NCBI RefSeq assembly: GCF_008868005.1
Contig: NZ_WAAO01000003.1
Location: forward strand, 124,001-188,000
DNA from: Microbacterium algeriense
Lineage (GTDB): Bacteria; Actinomycetota; Actinomycetes; Actinomycetales; Microbacteriaceae
Direction: 5' to 3'
Length of the DNA stretch: 64,000 bases
Below, in pieces: positions 43,226 through 52,237 of the stretch. The notes beneath the pieces were generated by a model. The model saw only the letters and a program-made list of their open reading frames with translations, was not told where the DNA came from and searched no databases. Both the position numbers and the translations under genes were made by a program. Within the stretch, counting starts at the first letter, position 1. Each line of letters opens with the position of its first letter.

Positions 43226-43579
43226 GACCACCGGTTCCGGCGCCGCCGCGTGGACGTGCACAACCGTGAGCGTCAGGCTCTCCCGCCGCACGCCCTGCCT
43301 CTCGAGCACGGCATCGACGGCCGCGCGCACGGCGCGAAGCGTGTCCCCGGACCTGGTGTGCGACTCGACGCCGATCGAGGCCTCCACCGCGACGCCGACC
43401 TCCGTCTCGGCCACCGACACGAGCGGCTCGTCCTCCGGACGGACGCCCAGCGCGGCAGCACCGGCTCGCAGCAGATGCGAGATCACGGAGGCGGAGCGGT
43501 ACACGGCGCTGACACCGGCGGTCGCCCGCACCGCGCCCTCGATCTCGGCGGCGAGCACCGCCTGCTCCGTGGTGGTCAT
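43223..43579 (-). CDS. Asp23/Gls24-like small protein (sigma-linked)
   Basis: This 118-residue protein (start ATG 43579, overlapping the preceding stop) has a weak Asp23/Gls24 resemblance. Its elements are AEIEGAVRATAGVSAVYRSA, then AVEASIGVESHTRSGDTLRA and LTLTVVHVHAAAPEPVV. Asp23 proteins sit at the membrane through AmaP and deal with envelope stress. It is the last gene of the ECF sigma-Asp23-Asp23 set. The sequence similarity is low, so the function is tentative, but the length and the beta-alpha pattern agree. It lies inside a stress cluster. Confidence 0.65.
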   Translation of the reverse strand: MTTTEQAVLAAEIEGAVRATAGVSAVYRSASVISHLLRAGAAALGVRPEDEPLVSVAETEVGVAVEASIGVESHTRSGDTLRAVRAAVDAVLERQGVRRESLTLTVVHVHAAAPEPVV

Positions 43580-44199
43580 GGCTTCTCCTCCGTCCACGTC
43601 GGCACCTCCCGGATATCGCGGATCGCGATGTCGATGGCGGTCACGTTCAGCTCCGTGTGCGTGCGCAGGGCGCGATCGACCTCGTCCCGCAGACGGTCGG
43701 CCACCGCCGGGATCGACTGGCCGTGCACGGCACTCGCATCGATCTCGATGCGGATCGGAGCGCCGGCCGCCGTCACATCGCCGGTGAATCGGCAGCGCCC
43801 GATCAGCAGCCCGGGCACGGCGGCCTCGGCCGCGCGGATCAGGCCGCGCACCGCACCCTCGGTGATCCCGAGGTCCGTGTCCGGCTCCTCCGACGCGAAG
43901 GGGATGCGCCGTCCTGCCCTGGCGTCCATCGCGATGCCGCTGAGGACGCGCTCGACCCAGGTCGGATCGACCTCGGGTTCCGCCGCCGTTTCGGCGTCCA
44001 GCAGCTCCGAGCCGAGGCCGTGCAGCCTCTGCAGCGCGTCCAGGGCGAGCTGGCACCCCGGCGACTCCTCGATCGAGCGGTCGCGCGGCGTCCTCCCCGC
44101 ATCCAGATAGTCGGCGAGCTCCTCGATCGTGTGCCCGTCCAGATCGGTGGGTTCCAGTCCGAGCCGGCGGATCTCCGGGACCTCCCTGTCGTCGGTCAT
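43576..44199 (-). CDS. Asp23-like protein with N-terminal extension, candidate anti-sigma factor
   Basis: This 207-residue product overlaps the sigma factor gene by ATGA. Its second half has the Asp23/Gls24 form (ITEGAVRGLIRAAEAAVPGL, then APIRIEIDASAVHGQSIPAV and LRTHTELNVTAIDIAIRDI). The first 110 residues are extra: HTIEELADYLDAGRTPRDRS, a segment ESPGCQLALDALQRLHGLGS, and a charged linker. The place directly after an ECF sigma gene, and the helical N-terminus, suggest it binds the sigma factor. I see no zinc-binding HxxxCxxC motif. This is an inference that deserves testing. Confidence 0.65.
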   Translation of the reverse strand: MTDDREVPEIRRLGLEPTDLDGHTIEELADYLDAGRTPRDRSIEESPGCQLALDALQRLHGLGSELLDAETAAEPEVDPTWVERVLSGIAMDARAGRRIPFASEEPDTDLGITEGAVRGLIRAAEAAVPGLLIGRCRFTGDVTAAGAPIRIEIDASAVHGQSIPAVADRLRDEVDRALRTHTELNVTAIDIAIRDIREVPTWTEEKP

Positions 44200-44762
44200 C
44201 GCCACTCCTCCATCCGTACGATCATGTATTTCCGGGCCCGAGCGAGCAGTCCTCGCGCGGTCGAGACCGGGATGTCGAGCTCTTCCGCGATCTCCTCATA
44301 GGAGTAGCCGCCGATCTCCCGCAGGACCCAGCATTCGCGCTGGGCGTCCGGGAGTTCGCGCAGGGCTGCCCCCAGCGCAGCCACTCCCGCCCGCATCTCG
44401 ACGACGGCCGACGGGGAGGTGTGCAGCGGGGCGGGGCGGTCGATGGAATCGATGTCCACCGCGGGGCGGAGGGCGCGGATCCGGTCCACCGCCTTGCGGC
44501 TCACGATCCGCATCAGCCAGCTCTTGACCTTCGAGAGGTCCTCGAGCTCGCCGAACCTCTGCCAGGCGGTGACGAACGACTCCTGCACGATGTCGTCCAC
44601 ATCCGCGGAGGAGTTGAGCATCCGCTGCGTGTACGCGCGCATCATGGGCGTGTACCTGCGCACGAGGACGGCGAACGCCTCGACGTCCCCGTCCGCCGCC
44701 CGCCCGGCGACGATGCGATCATCCGCGTGCTCGAGCGCTCTGCGAAAGCGTTCGTCTTCCAT
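44196..44762 (-). CDS. ECF RNA polymerase sigma factor
   Basis: This 188-residue sigma-70 family protein has region 2 (FAVLVRRYTPMMRAYTQRML, then DIVQESFVTAWQRFGEL and SWLMRIVSRKAVDRIRAL). It has region 4 (LRELPDAQRECWVLREIGGY with HTH YEEIAEELDIPVSTARGLLA), but lacks region 3, so it is ECF-type. GGAGTGGGG precedes the ATG. Two Asp23-like genes follow with overlaps, and the CsbD and Asp23/AmaP-like genes lie upstream on the same strand after a terminator. It probably responds to envelope or general stress and may drive the neighbouring genes. No promoter consensus was found. Confidence 0.93.
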   Translation of the reverse strand: MEDERFRRALEHADDRIVAGRAADGDVEAFAVLVRRYTPMMRAYTQRMLNSSADVDDIVQESFVTAWQRFGELEDLSKVKSWLMRIVSRKAVDRIRALRPAVDIDSIDRPAPLHTSPSAVVEMRAGVAALGAALRELPDAQRECWVLREIGGYSYEEIAEELDIPVSTARGLLARARKYMIVRMEEWR

Positions 44763-44847
44763 CTACCCCACTCCCCACTCGGATCCCCCACGAGATTCGG
44801 AACGCGAACGTCACCGGATCGGATCCTCTCCCACGGACCTTGGAAGG

Positions 44848-44881
44848 GGCGGGGAGAGACCCTTTCGGGCCTCTCCCCGCC
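44848..44881 (-). terminator. terminator after the csbD-like gene
   Basis: A perfect 11-base inverted repeat GGCGGGGAGAG / CTCTCCCCGCC with a 12-base loop follows the CsbD-like stop by a few bases on the minus strand. It separates the Asp23 operon from the sigma operon. Confidence 0.75.
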
Positions 44882-44885
44882 GCCG

Positions 44886-45059
44886 TCACTTCTTGAACAC
44901 GTCCTTGACGTTCTCGGCCGCGTCACGGACGTTCCCCTTGGCCTGCTCGGACTTGCCTTCGGCGACGAGCCGGTCGTCGCCGGTGACCTTGCCGACGGTC
45001 TCCTTCGCCTTGCCGGCGACCTTCTCCGCCGCAGCCTTGATCTTGTCTTCCGCACTCAT
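44886..45059 (-). CDS. CsbD-family small stress protein
   Basis: This 57-residue hydrophilic protein has the CsbD pattern MSAEDKIKAAAEKVAGKAKE followed by DDRLVAEGKSEQAKGNVRDA. CsbD proteins are induced by general stress (SigB in B. subtilis) and have no known activity. AAAGGAGA stands before the ATG at 45059. The ATG overlaps the stop of a 24-codon open frame (ATGA). It ends just before a terminator. The call is firm, the role unknown. Confidence 0.9.
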   Translation of the reverse strand: MSAEDKIKAAAEKVAGKAKETVGKVTGDDRLVAEGKSEQAKGNVRDAAENVKDVFKK

Positions 45060-45130
45060 GGCGTCTCCTTTCCTCTCCGACCACCGGATCTCGGGGCCGA
45101 GTCTTCTCGCACGATCACGCGTTCGTCCAT
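45056..45130 (-). CDS. 24-codon open frame coupled to the csbD-like gene
   Basis: The ATG at 45130 follows GAAGGGTG by seven to eight bases. The frame has 24 codons (MDERVIVREDSAPRSGG at the start, then basic residues) and its TGA overlaps the CsbD ATG (ATGA). It could be a short coupling peptide or a degenerate gene. There is no family evidence. The support is the ribosome site, the overlap and the place between the AmaP-like and CsbD-like genes. Confidence 0.35.
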   Translation of the reverse strand: MDERVIVREDSAPRSGGRRGKETP

Positions 45131-45142
45131 CGGGATCACCCT

Positions 45143-45760
45143 TCACTCGACTCGCGTCGCCGTGCGGAACGAGTCCCGCCAACCTCGATCGGCGAGGTGC
45201 AGCAGGATCGGAACGCGGGATCCCAGAAGCTGATCCCACTCGCGGACAGCCGCCTGCGCCGCGGCGACCACCGCACCGAGCGGTGCTCCCGGCCGCACCG
45301 TCACCGCGAGTTCGATCGCGGGTGCGCGCCGGACGCGGTAGGCGCCTGCGCGCGCCGCGAGGACGTCCGGTCGGCGGCTCAAGGGCTCGGCGAGCACGGC
45401 GTCCGCCACGCTCCTGTCGACAGCGGTCCGTCCGCCGACTCCGTCGACCTCGAGGACCTCTCTGGTCCGTCCTCTCCCCCGGGTGCCGAGGAAGACCAGC
45501 AGCAGCACCGTGAGCAGGAGCGCCGTCCCCACGGCGATCAGCAGCAGCACGGACACCGGTCCGACCCCGGCGACGTCGACCGTCCACCGCGCGAGCGACG
45601 ACCACACGTCGGTGATCACCCGCAGGGGCTCTCGCGTCCACACCGGCGGATCCCCACCCGCCAGGATGCCCGCCGCGAGCGCGACGATGCCCGCCGCGAG
45701 GAGGACGACGCCGGCCAGGAACAGCAGCACGCGATTCATCACCCGGTTCGTGGCGTTCAT
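45143..45760 (-). CDS. AmaP-like alkaline-shock membrane anchor protein
   Basis: This 205-residue protein has two membrane helices (about 9-33 and 68-90: VLLFLAGVVLLAAGIVALAA and VSVLLLIAVGTALLLTVLLL). A basic stretch then leads to a cytosolic domain ending with IELAVTVRPGAPLGAVVAAA. The two-helix anchor plus Asp23-like cytosolic part is how AmaP proteins place Asp23 at the membrane in Staphylococcus. It overlaps the upstream gene by ATGA. The role as anchor is inferred from topology and from the Asp23 genes in the operon. Confidence 0.75.
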   Translation of the reverse strand: MNATNRVMNRVLLFLAGVVLLAAGIVALAAGILAGGDPPVWTREPLRVITDVWSSLARWTVDVAGVGPVSVLLLIAVGTALLLTVLLLVFLGTRGRGRTREVLEVDGVGGRTAVDRSVADAVLAEPLSRRPDVLAARAGAYRVRRAPAIELAVTVRPGAPLGAVVAAAQAAVREWDQLLGSRVPILLHLADRGWRDSFRTATRVE

Positions 45761-46323
45761 GCGACGACTCCCTCCGTCGAGACGACCACGCGCGTTGCCG
45801 ACGAGAAGCCGACCTCCGCGAGGGTGTCGTGGACGGCCGATTCGGCCGCGGCCGGATCGACGGCCACACCGCTCGTCGGGACGATCCGCACGGTGACCGT
45901 GCGCCGCCCCATGGTGACGGACACCCGCCCGCGCTCAGCGCCGGTGCGCCGCGCGACCGCAGCAGCGACCGCGTCCGCGATCACGCCGTCGTCCACGAGC
46001 AGAGCCGTGCGATCGGCGATGCGGGCGCGGCGGGACCGCCGCCCCGGAAGCACGGCGAGTGCCAGGAGCAGGACCGCGAGGAGCACGAGCACCGCACCGA
46101 CGGCGATCGCGGCAGCCGGCTGGGCCGCGAGCGCGGAAGCGCCGTCGAACCACCGGGCCGCCGATGCGCGGAATGCGGGATCCACCAGCCACCACACTCC
46201 TCCTGCGAGCCCGGCGAGCAGCACGACCGCGCCGACGGCGGCCACAGCCACGGCAGGCGCGGTGCGCGGGGAATGCGTCTCACGGCGGAGGACGCGACGG
46301 TAGGTCGCCTGCTCGTTCGTCAT
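45757..46323 (-). CDS. DUF6286-type membrane protein
   Basis: This 188-residue protein has two membrane helices (about 22-46 and 70-92). A basic region RRSRRARIADRTALLVDDG follows, with an alpha/beta domain (GRVSVTMGRRTVTVRIVPTS) at the C-terminus. Such DUF6286 proteins occur with Asp23 genes in actinobacteria, and the plan resembles AmaP. It overlaps both neighbours by four bases. I propose a second membrane anchor or partner for the Asp23 proteins. The function is not known. Confidence 0.7.
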   Translation of the reverse strand: MTNEQATYRRVLRRETHSPRTAPAVAVAAVGAVVLLAGLAGGVWWLVDPAFRASAARWFDGASALAAQPAAAIAVGAVLVLLAVLLLALAVLPGRRSRRARIADRTALLVDDGVIADAVAAAVARRTGAERGRVSVTMGRRTVTVRIVPTSGVAVDPAAAESAVHDTLAEVGFSSATRVVVSTEGVVA

Positions 46324-46667
46324 CTCACCCTCTTCTCTGTGTTCCGGCGGACGCCGGAGTATCGGACGTTCACAGTGCGGACCTCGCGGCCGGCGAGCCG
46401 TCGCATCCGGTCGATGAGCTCGGCCCGCAGGGCGTCACCCGTCTCGATCACGGTGGTACCTCGCGAGGACGCCATCGCGACCGGAACCGTGACGTCGATG
46501 CGCAGGGCGCCTCCGTCATCCGAGAGCTGCACGCGCACGTCTCTGGTCGACACCCGGGCGGCGTCGCGGGCGATGCCGAGGGCGAGCTGCTGCAGCGCGC
46601 GAGCCGTGAAGATCGTCGCCCCCACGACGACCTCCGCTGAGCGCTCACCCTCGGTCCCGCCGGTCAT
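46320..46667 (-). CDS. Asp23/Gls24 family envelope stress protein (short)
   Basis: This 115-residue protein is of the Asp23/Gls24 type: VVVGATIFTARALQQLALGI near the start, VRVQLSDDGGALRIDVTVPV in the middle and EVRTVNVRYSGVRRNTEKR at the end. It differs from the Asp23 protein of the same operon (46852) and may form mixed assemblies. It overlaps the genes on both sides. Asp23 proteins are cytosolic and bind the membrane through AmaP. No odd features other than the short length. Confidence 0.75.
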   Translation of the reverse strand: MTGGTEGERSAEVVVGATIFTARALQQLALGIARDAARVSTRDVRVQLSDDGGALRIDVTVPVAMASSRGTTVIETGDALRAELIDRMRRLAGREVRTVNVRYSGVRRNTEKRVR

Positions 46668-46855
46668 GACGACGAGCGCCGGCCGCGGAAGACCTCGGCG
46701 AGCGCCCGGACGTCGAGACGGCCGTCGATGATGCGGCCGACGACCGCGCCGATCAGCATGGCCAGCGCCACGAGCAGGAATGCCCAGAAACCCAGGGCGA
46801 CCCAGGTCAACGCCAGAACCGCCGCGGCCGCCGCTCCGATCACCGACGCGTTCAC
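46664..46855 (-). CDS. DUF2273-type small membrane protein
   Basis: This 63-residue protein has two hydrophobic helices (about 4-20 and 22-42: MNASVIGAAAAAVLALTWVA and FWAFLLVALAMLIGAVVGRI). A short cytosolic tail DGRLDVRALAEVFRGRRSSS follows. DUF2273 proteins lie beside asp23 genes in many Gram-positive bacteria. The G-x-x-x-G pattern in the second helix is typical. It overlaps the flanking genes. The function is unknown, presumably structural. Confidence 0.85.
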   Translation of the reverse strand: MNASVIGAAAAAVLALTWVALGFWAFLLVALAMLIGAVVGRIIDGRLDVRALAEVFRGRRSSS

Positions 46856-47295
46856 TGGACTCGCGCCTCCTGTGCGCCGTCGCCCTCGTCGTCCGAGGGG
46901 ATGTGCACGTCGTTGACGGTCACGTTGACCTCGGCGACGTCCATGCCGACGAGCTCGACCATCGCGCGGTGGATCGCCGTGCGCACGTCGTCGGCGACTT
47001 TCTGCAGCGAGACCGGGTACTCGGCGACGATGGTCACGTCGACCGCGACCTGCGTCTCTCCGACCTCGACGCTGATGCCCTGTGACAGGTCGGTCGTGTT
47101 GAGCGCGTCCCGGATCGCCCCGACCATGCGCGCGGCTCCCCCGCCGAGCGCGTAGACGCCGCTGACCTCACGGGCGGCGATGCCGGCGATCTTCGCCACC
47201 ACCGCGTCCTCGATCGTGGTCTTGCCCGCAGCAGTCCCCGGCTGCGATGCGACGACCTGAGCCTTGGGCTGGGTGCCACCAGTCACGTTCGCCAT
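46852..47295 (-). CDS. Asp23/Gls24 family envelope stress response protein
   Basis: This 147-residue protein is a clear Asp23/Gls24 member: TTIEDAVVAKIAGIAAREVS, VYALGGGAARMVGAIRDAL, VEVGETQVAVDVTIVAEYPV and the end motif VELVGMDVAEVNVTVNDVHI. Asp23 is one of the most abundant cell-envelope stress proteins in staphylococci. AAGGAG lies six bases before the ATG at 47295; ATGs at 47298 and 47310 are possible. It is the first gene of the leftward stress operon, and the TetR gene diverges from it. The 177-base gap holds the TetR operator and the promoter. Confidence 0.92.
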   Translation of the reverse strand: MANVTGGTQPKAQVVASQPGTAAGKTTIEDAVVAKIAGIAAREVSGVYALGGGAARMVGAIRDALNTTDLSQGISVEVGETQVAVDVTIVAEYPVSLQKVADDVRTAIHRAMVELVGMDVAEVNVTVNDVHIPSDDEGDGAQEARVQ

Positions 47296-47437
47296 CATGT
47301 GCTCCTTCATCCGTGTGTCCGCCTCCCGTGCGGAGAGCAGGTCGCGGTCCAGCGACACTCCTAGGACGGATGCCGGGTGGGGATCGTCACAGATTCGTCT
47401 GAATTTCTTCGCCGGTCGCCCCGTACGGACCTCACAG

Positions 47438-49739
<2,302 letters not shown>

Positions 49740-49754
49740 CGCGATGACGCCCGC

Positions 49755-49916
49755 CTAGGGCAGGTCCGACACCTCGACGTCCTCGTCGTCCTCCTCGGCC
49801 GGAGACGACGAGGACTCGTCGACGTCGGGATCGGGGTCGGTCGTCGGGAAGTCGGGGTCGGCCCCGAGCGCTTCGACTTCGCCCCGGTCGTCCTGGTCTG
49901 CACTGGTGTCCGACAT
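49755..49916 (-). CDS. small acidic protein, unknown
   Basis: This 53-residue product is very acidic and disorder-like: MSDTSADQDDRGEVEALGAD, then a Pro/Asp-rich middle and SSSSPAEEDDEDVEVSDLP at the end. GGAGC lies before the ATG at 49916. It faces the MFS stop and is divergent from a nested inverted repeat. There is no family similarity that I recognise. Short acidic proteins of this kind are common in Microbacteriaceae and the role is unknown. Confidence 0.6.
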   Translation of the reverse strand: MSDTSADQDDRGEVEALGADPDFPTTDPDPDVDESSSSPAEEDDEDVEVSDLP

Positions 49917-49948
49917 GTCAGCTCCGTTCTCTCGAGTGGGAGATCCAG

Positions 49949-50062
49949 TGTCCCCACTGCGGTGAACCGGCGGCATCCCCTTGACACCGCCCCGGATGTC
50001 CGCGGCGGTGTCAAGGGGATGTCGCTCCGTCCGCGCATCGCGCATCCTGCACTGTGGGGACA
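49949..50062. repeat. nested inverted repeat between divergent small genes
   Basis: Outer arms TGTCCCCAC (49949-49957) and GTGGGGACA (50054-50062) enclose perfect 18-base arms CATCCCCTTGACACCGCC (49974-49991) and its complement (50004-50021) around a 12-base loop. Both inner arms contain TTGACA-like sequence. It may be a terminator-like structure, a regulator site or a mobile-element remnant. Confidence 0.75.
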
Positions 50063-50074
50063 GTCAGGAGAATC

Positions 50075-50383
50075 ATGGAGCCGATTGCAGACCCGCGGTT
50101 CGCCCTCGAACAGGTCAGCGCCACGGATTGGGCGGTCGTCGACCGGCATTATCCGGAGGGCGACCACCGACGAGTGGTGTGCCAGGTCTACGAAGACGCC
50201 CCCACCGAGGTCGAGGTGCTCTGGCGCCGTGACCTCCCGCTCGCGCTCCGATACTCCTCGGTGTCGGAGGTTCTCAGTGCGGTGCAGCGCTTCCACGACA
50301 CGTCGCGCGCCACGCGTCCTATCCCGATCCCGCGGCTGCCCCCACCGGCTCGACGCGGCGGCGGGGGACGCGGGGCGCGCTGA
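50075..50383 (+). CDS. hypothetical protein
   Basis: This 102-residue product starts at the ATG at 50075 with CAGGAG upstream, which favours it over the ATG-like codon at 50054 inside the repeat. The N-terminus MEPIADPRFALEQVSATDWA and the segment HRRVVCQVYEDAPTEVEVLW give a mixed alpha/beta composition. The end is Pro/Arg/Gly-rich (PPPARRGGGGRGAR). No motif or membrane segment is seen. It could be a small binding protein; I do not recognise it. Confidence 0.6.
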   Translation: MEPIADPRFALEQVSATDWAVVDRHYPEGDHRRVVCQVYEDAPTEVEVLWRRDLPLALRYSSVSEVLSAVQRFHDTSRATRPIPIPRLPPPARRGGGGRGAR

Positions 50384-50457
50384 ACACACACCGGTGGACG
50401 CGACGGGCTCGGTGCGTCACACTGACCGAGAACGTGTCCCTCACTTCAGGAGTCACC

Positions 50458-51279
50458 ATGACCACATCCCGCGCCGAGCACGCCTGGAAGCGCTTCTGGG
50501 AGAAGGGCGGGTGGTGGCGGGCCCTGGTCCTCGTCGTCGTGTACTTCGTGCTCTATCAGGCGCTCTCTCTCGCGTTCACGCCGCTCGCCACGCAGATCGA
50601 CGATCCGAGCAGCGCCGCTGGCGTGCTGGTGTTCTACGTGCTCCCGATCCTCGTCGGCTGCCTGCTGGTCATCGGCTTTGCCGCATCCGTCGGCTGGCTC
50701 GGTGAACTCTTCTCGCGGCAGCCGATCACCGGGCGAGGGTGGATGTGGATCGCGGTCGCGGTCGTCCTCGTCTTCAACATCCTCCGCTTCGCATCGACCG
50801 ACTACGCGGACATCGGGTTCGACGTCGTGGCGACCTGGCTGCTCGCCGGACTCCTCATCGGCTTCGCGGAGGAGGTCCTCACGCGCGGGCTCGTCGTCAC
50901 GCTGCTTCGGAAGGCCGGCTACCGCGAGCTGATCGTGGCCGTCATCTCCGCCGCGGTGTTCGCCGGACTCCACGCGGGCAACCTGCTGAGCGGGCAGAAC
51001 CTCGTCGCCACGCTGTTCCAGCTGGTGTACACCTTCGCCTTCGGCATCTGCATGTACCTCGCGATGCGCGTCACGGGAACGATCATCGCGCCGATCCTGC
51101 TACACGCCAGCACGGATCCGAGTATCTTCCTCCAGGTGGCGTATCCCGTCGAGGGACCCATCGCCGCGTTCGCCGCGTTCGGCAATCCGGCGGTGATCGT
51201 CACCGGCCTCGTGCTGCTCGTGTTCATCCGGGGGCGGGTCGGCGAACCGGCTCCGGAGGCTGCCGCCGTGTACCGCTGA
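50458..51279 (+). CDS. CPBP-family intramembrane metalloprotease-like protein
   Basis: This 273-residue protein has eight membrane segments and the CPBP (Abi) motifs. The first is EEVLTR at residues 138-143 (EExxxR form), the second is FAGLHAGN with H172, and the third is LLHAST near residue 217. CPBP proteins include CAAX-type proteases and bacteriocin immunity proteins. CAGGAG precedes the ATG at 50458. It is followed by a terminator next to the tRNA-derived cassette. The natural substrate is unknown. All three motifs are intact. Confidence 0.88.
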   Translation: MTTSRAEHAWKRFWEKGGWWRALVLVVVYFVLYQALSLAFTPLATQIDDPSSAAGVLVFYVLPILVGCLLVIGFAASVGWLGELFSRQPITGRGWMWIAVAVVLVFNILRFASTDYADIGFDVVATWLLAGLLIGFAEEVLTRGLVVTLLRKAGYRELIVAVISAAVFAGLHAGNLLSGQNLVATLFQLVYTFAFGICMYLAMRVTGTIIAPILLHASTDPSIFLQVAYPVEGPIAAFAAFGNPAVIVTGLVLLVFIRGRVGEPAPEAAAVYR

Positions 51280-51291
51280 GGCTGGAACGAC

Positions 51292-51318
51292 AAAACCCCC
51301 GGCTTCACCGGGGGTTTT
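51292..51318. terminator. terminator of the CPBP gene
   Basis: The stem AAAACCCCCGG / CCGGGGGTTTT with a short loop has T- and A-tracts on both sides, so it is a classic bidirectional terminator. It resembles the terminator at 52156-52181, next to the intact tRNA-Met. Confidence 0.85.
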
Positions 51319-51374
51319 CGTCTGTAGCAGGAGCGGGGCTTGAACCCGCGACCTCACGATTATGAGTCGTGCGC
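51309..51374 (-). repeat. left 66-bp direct repeat (truncated tRNA-Met 3' part), att-like
   Basis: The sequence is identical to 52172-52237. It contains the 3' part of tRNA-Met (51325-51374: discriminator base, T arm, variable loop and the anticodon stem-loop) and half of its terminator. It is a broken tRNA copy, not functional. Confidence 0.85.
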
Positions 51375-51430
51375 CGTGGGACAGCGGACACTCGTCGGGT
51401 CACGTCCGAGCTGCGCTCTACGGTGGAGAA

Positions 51431-51967
51431 GTGACCTTCCGCCCCGCTGACCGCGTCTACGTCGACGAGTCGAAGGCCCGTGGGTACTACGTCGTTGCGA
51501 CCGCGACCACAGTCGGTGACGTCCAGGCGTCCGAACGGGCGCTCCGTGATCTCCTCAAGCCGGGCCAGCGACGCATCCACTTCAAGAGTGAGAGCGACAG
51601 TCGACGCCGCCAGATCCTCTCGCGCATGTGCGCTCTCGAGGTTCGGGTGCTCGTGTGGGCTGTCAAACAGCGACCAGACAAGGAAGCGCGACCGCTGTCA
51701 CTCGACGCCCTCGCTGAAGCGGCCGTCCGCGCAGGTGTGGCGCAACTGATCATCGAACGCGATGAGTCCCTCGAGCGCGCCGACCGCCGTCTGATCGCGG
51801 ACACAATCCGCCGCGCTGGATCTTCGGAGATGCAGTACCGGCATGTCGCTCCGCACGAGCATCCGCTGCTCTGGGTGAGTGATGCCGTCGCCTGGTGTTA
51901 CTCGAACGGGGGCGACTGGATCCGTCGCGTCGAAGCGCTCGTCGAATCCCGGGTCACTCGGCTGTAG
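51431..51967 (+). CDS. DUF3800-like cassette protein
   Basis: The 178-residue product starts at a GTG with GGAGA nearby; the frame is open upstream to an ATG at 51362 inside the repeat. N-terminal RVYVDESKARGYYV resembles the YxDES motif of DUF3800. LIIERDESLERADRRLIADT and HPLLWVSDAVAWCYSNGGDW resemble the middle and C-terminal acidic motifs (usually ...LQxADxxA). DUF3800 proteins have an RNase H-like fold and are often in mobile or defence loci. Nuclease activity is not shown. It is the only gene of the cassette. Confidence 0.6.
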   Translation: MTFRPADRVYVDESKARGYYVVATATTVGDVQASERALRDLLKPGQRRIHFKSESDSRRRQILSRMCALEVRVLVWAVKQRPDKEARPLSLDALAEAAVRAGVAQLIIERDESLERADRRLIADTIRRAGSSEMQYRHVAPHEHPLLWVSDAVAWCYSNGGDWIRRVEALVESRVTRL

Positions 51968-51975
51968 AAACACGT

Positions 51976-52015
51976 GAGCCTGGCTCGTCATACCGTCCGG
52001 AAGACTGCCAGGCTC
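51976..52015 (+). terminator. hairpin after the cassette gene
   Basis: Perfect nine-base arms GAGCCTGGC / GCCAGGCTC flank a 22-base loop, nine bases after the stop of the cassette gene. There is no T-tract. The remaining 140 bases up to the next terminator have no gene; an 84-codon open frame there runs into the tRNA and is rejected. Confidence 0.5.
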
Positions 52016-52155
52016 CGAGGGCTACTGCCCGCCGTGCTACGAGCATACCTCGGCTGGGTCGCGACAGGCCAGCAGCCGGAAGGACTGAAGCGGCGTCGGC
52101 ACAAAACCCGCACGACCCTCGGCACGACATCTCCGATCAGCCGTCCAGATACGAC

Positions 52156-52181
52156 AAAACCCCCGGAATCCCGGGGGTTTT
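52156..52181. terminator. terminator downstream of tRNA-Met
   Basis: AAAACCCCCGG / CCGGGGG TTTT with a three- to four-base loop, just past the tRNA-Met 3' end on the minus strand. Confidence 0.85.
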
Positions 52182-52237
52182 CGTCTGTAGCAGGAGCGGG
52201 GCTTGAACCCGCGACCTCACGATTATGAGTCGTGCGC
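52172..52237 (-). repeat. right 66-bp direct repeat inside intact tRNA-Met
   Basis: It matches 51309-51374 exactly. It runs from the terminator through the tRNA 3' end to the 5' side of the anticodon stem; past base 52237 the two copies differ. Confidence 0.85.

Larger units (their letters stand above)
51375..52237. mobile_element. 863-bp cassette between tRNA-Met-derived direct repeats
   Basis: The unit from the end of the left repeat to the end of the right repeat is 863 bases. It carries one gene (DUF3800-like) and a hairpin, but no integrase. The direct repeats lie in a tRNA 3' end, the standard integration site for tyrosine recombinases. The base composition is less GC-rich than the surrounding genome by eye. 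It may be a minimal element moved in trans or a remnant. Confidence 0.6.

Noticed and set aside
51325..51374. Second tRNA-Met gene
   Set aside because: It stops in the anticodon stem; the D arm and 5' acceptor strand are missing.
51974..52228. 84-codon frame ending in the tRNA-Met region
   Set aside because: Its last residues (VAGAGLEPATSRL) are the complement of the tRNA 3' half, a known annotation artefact. The frame at 50739-51365 ends in the same way.
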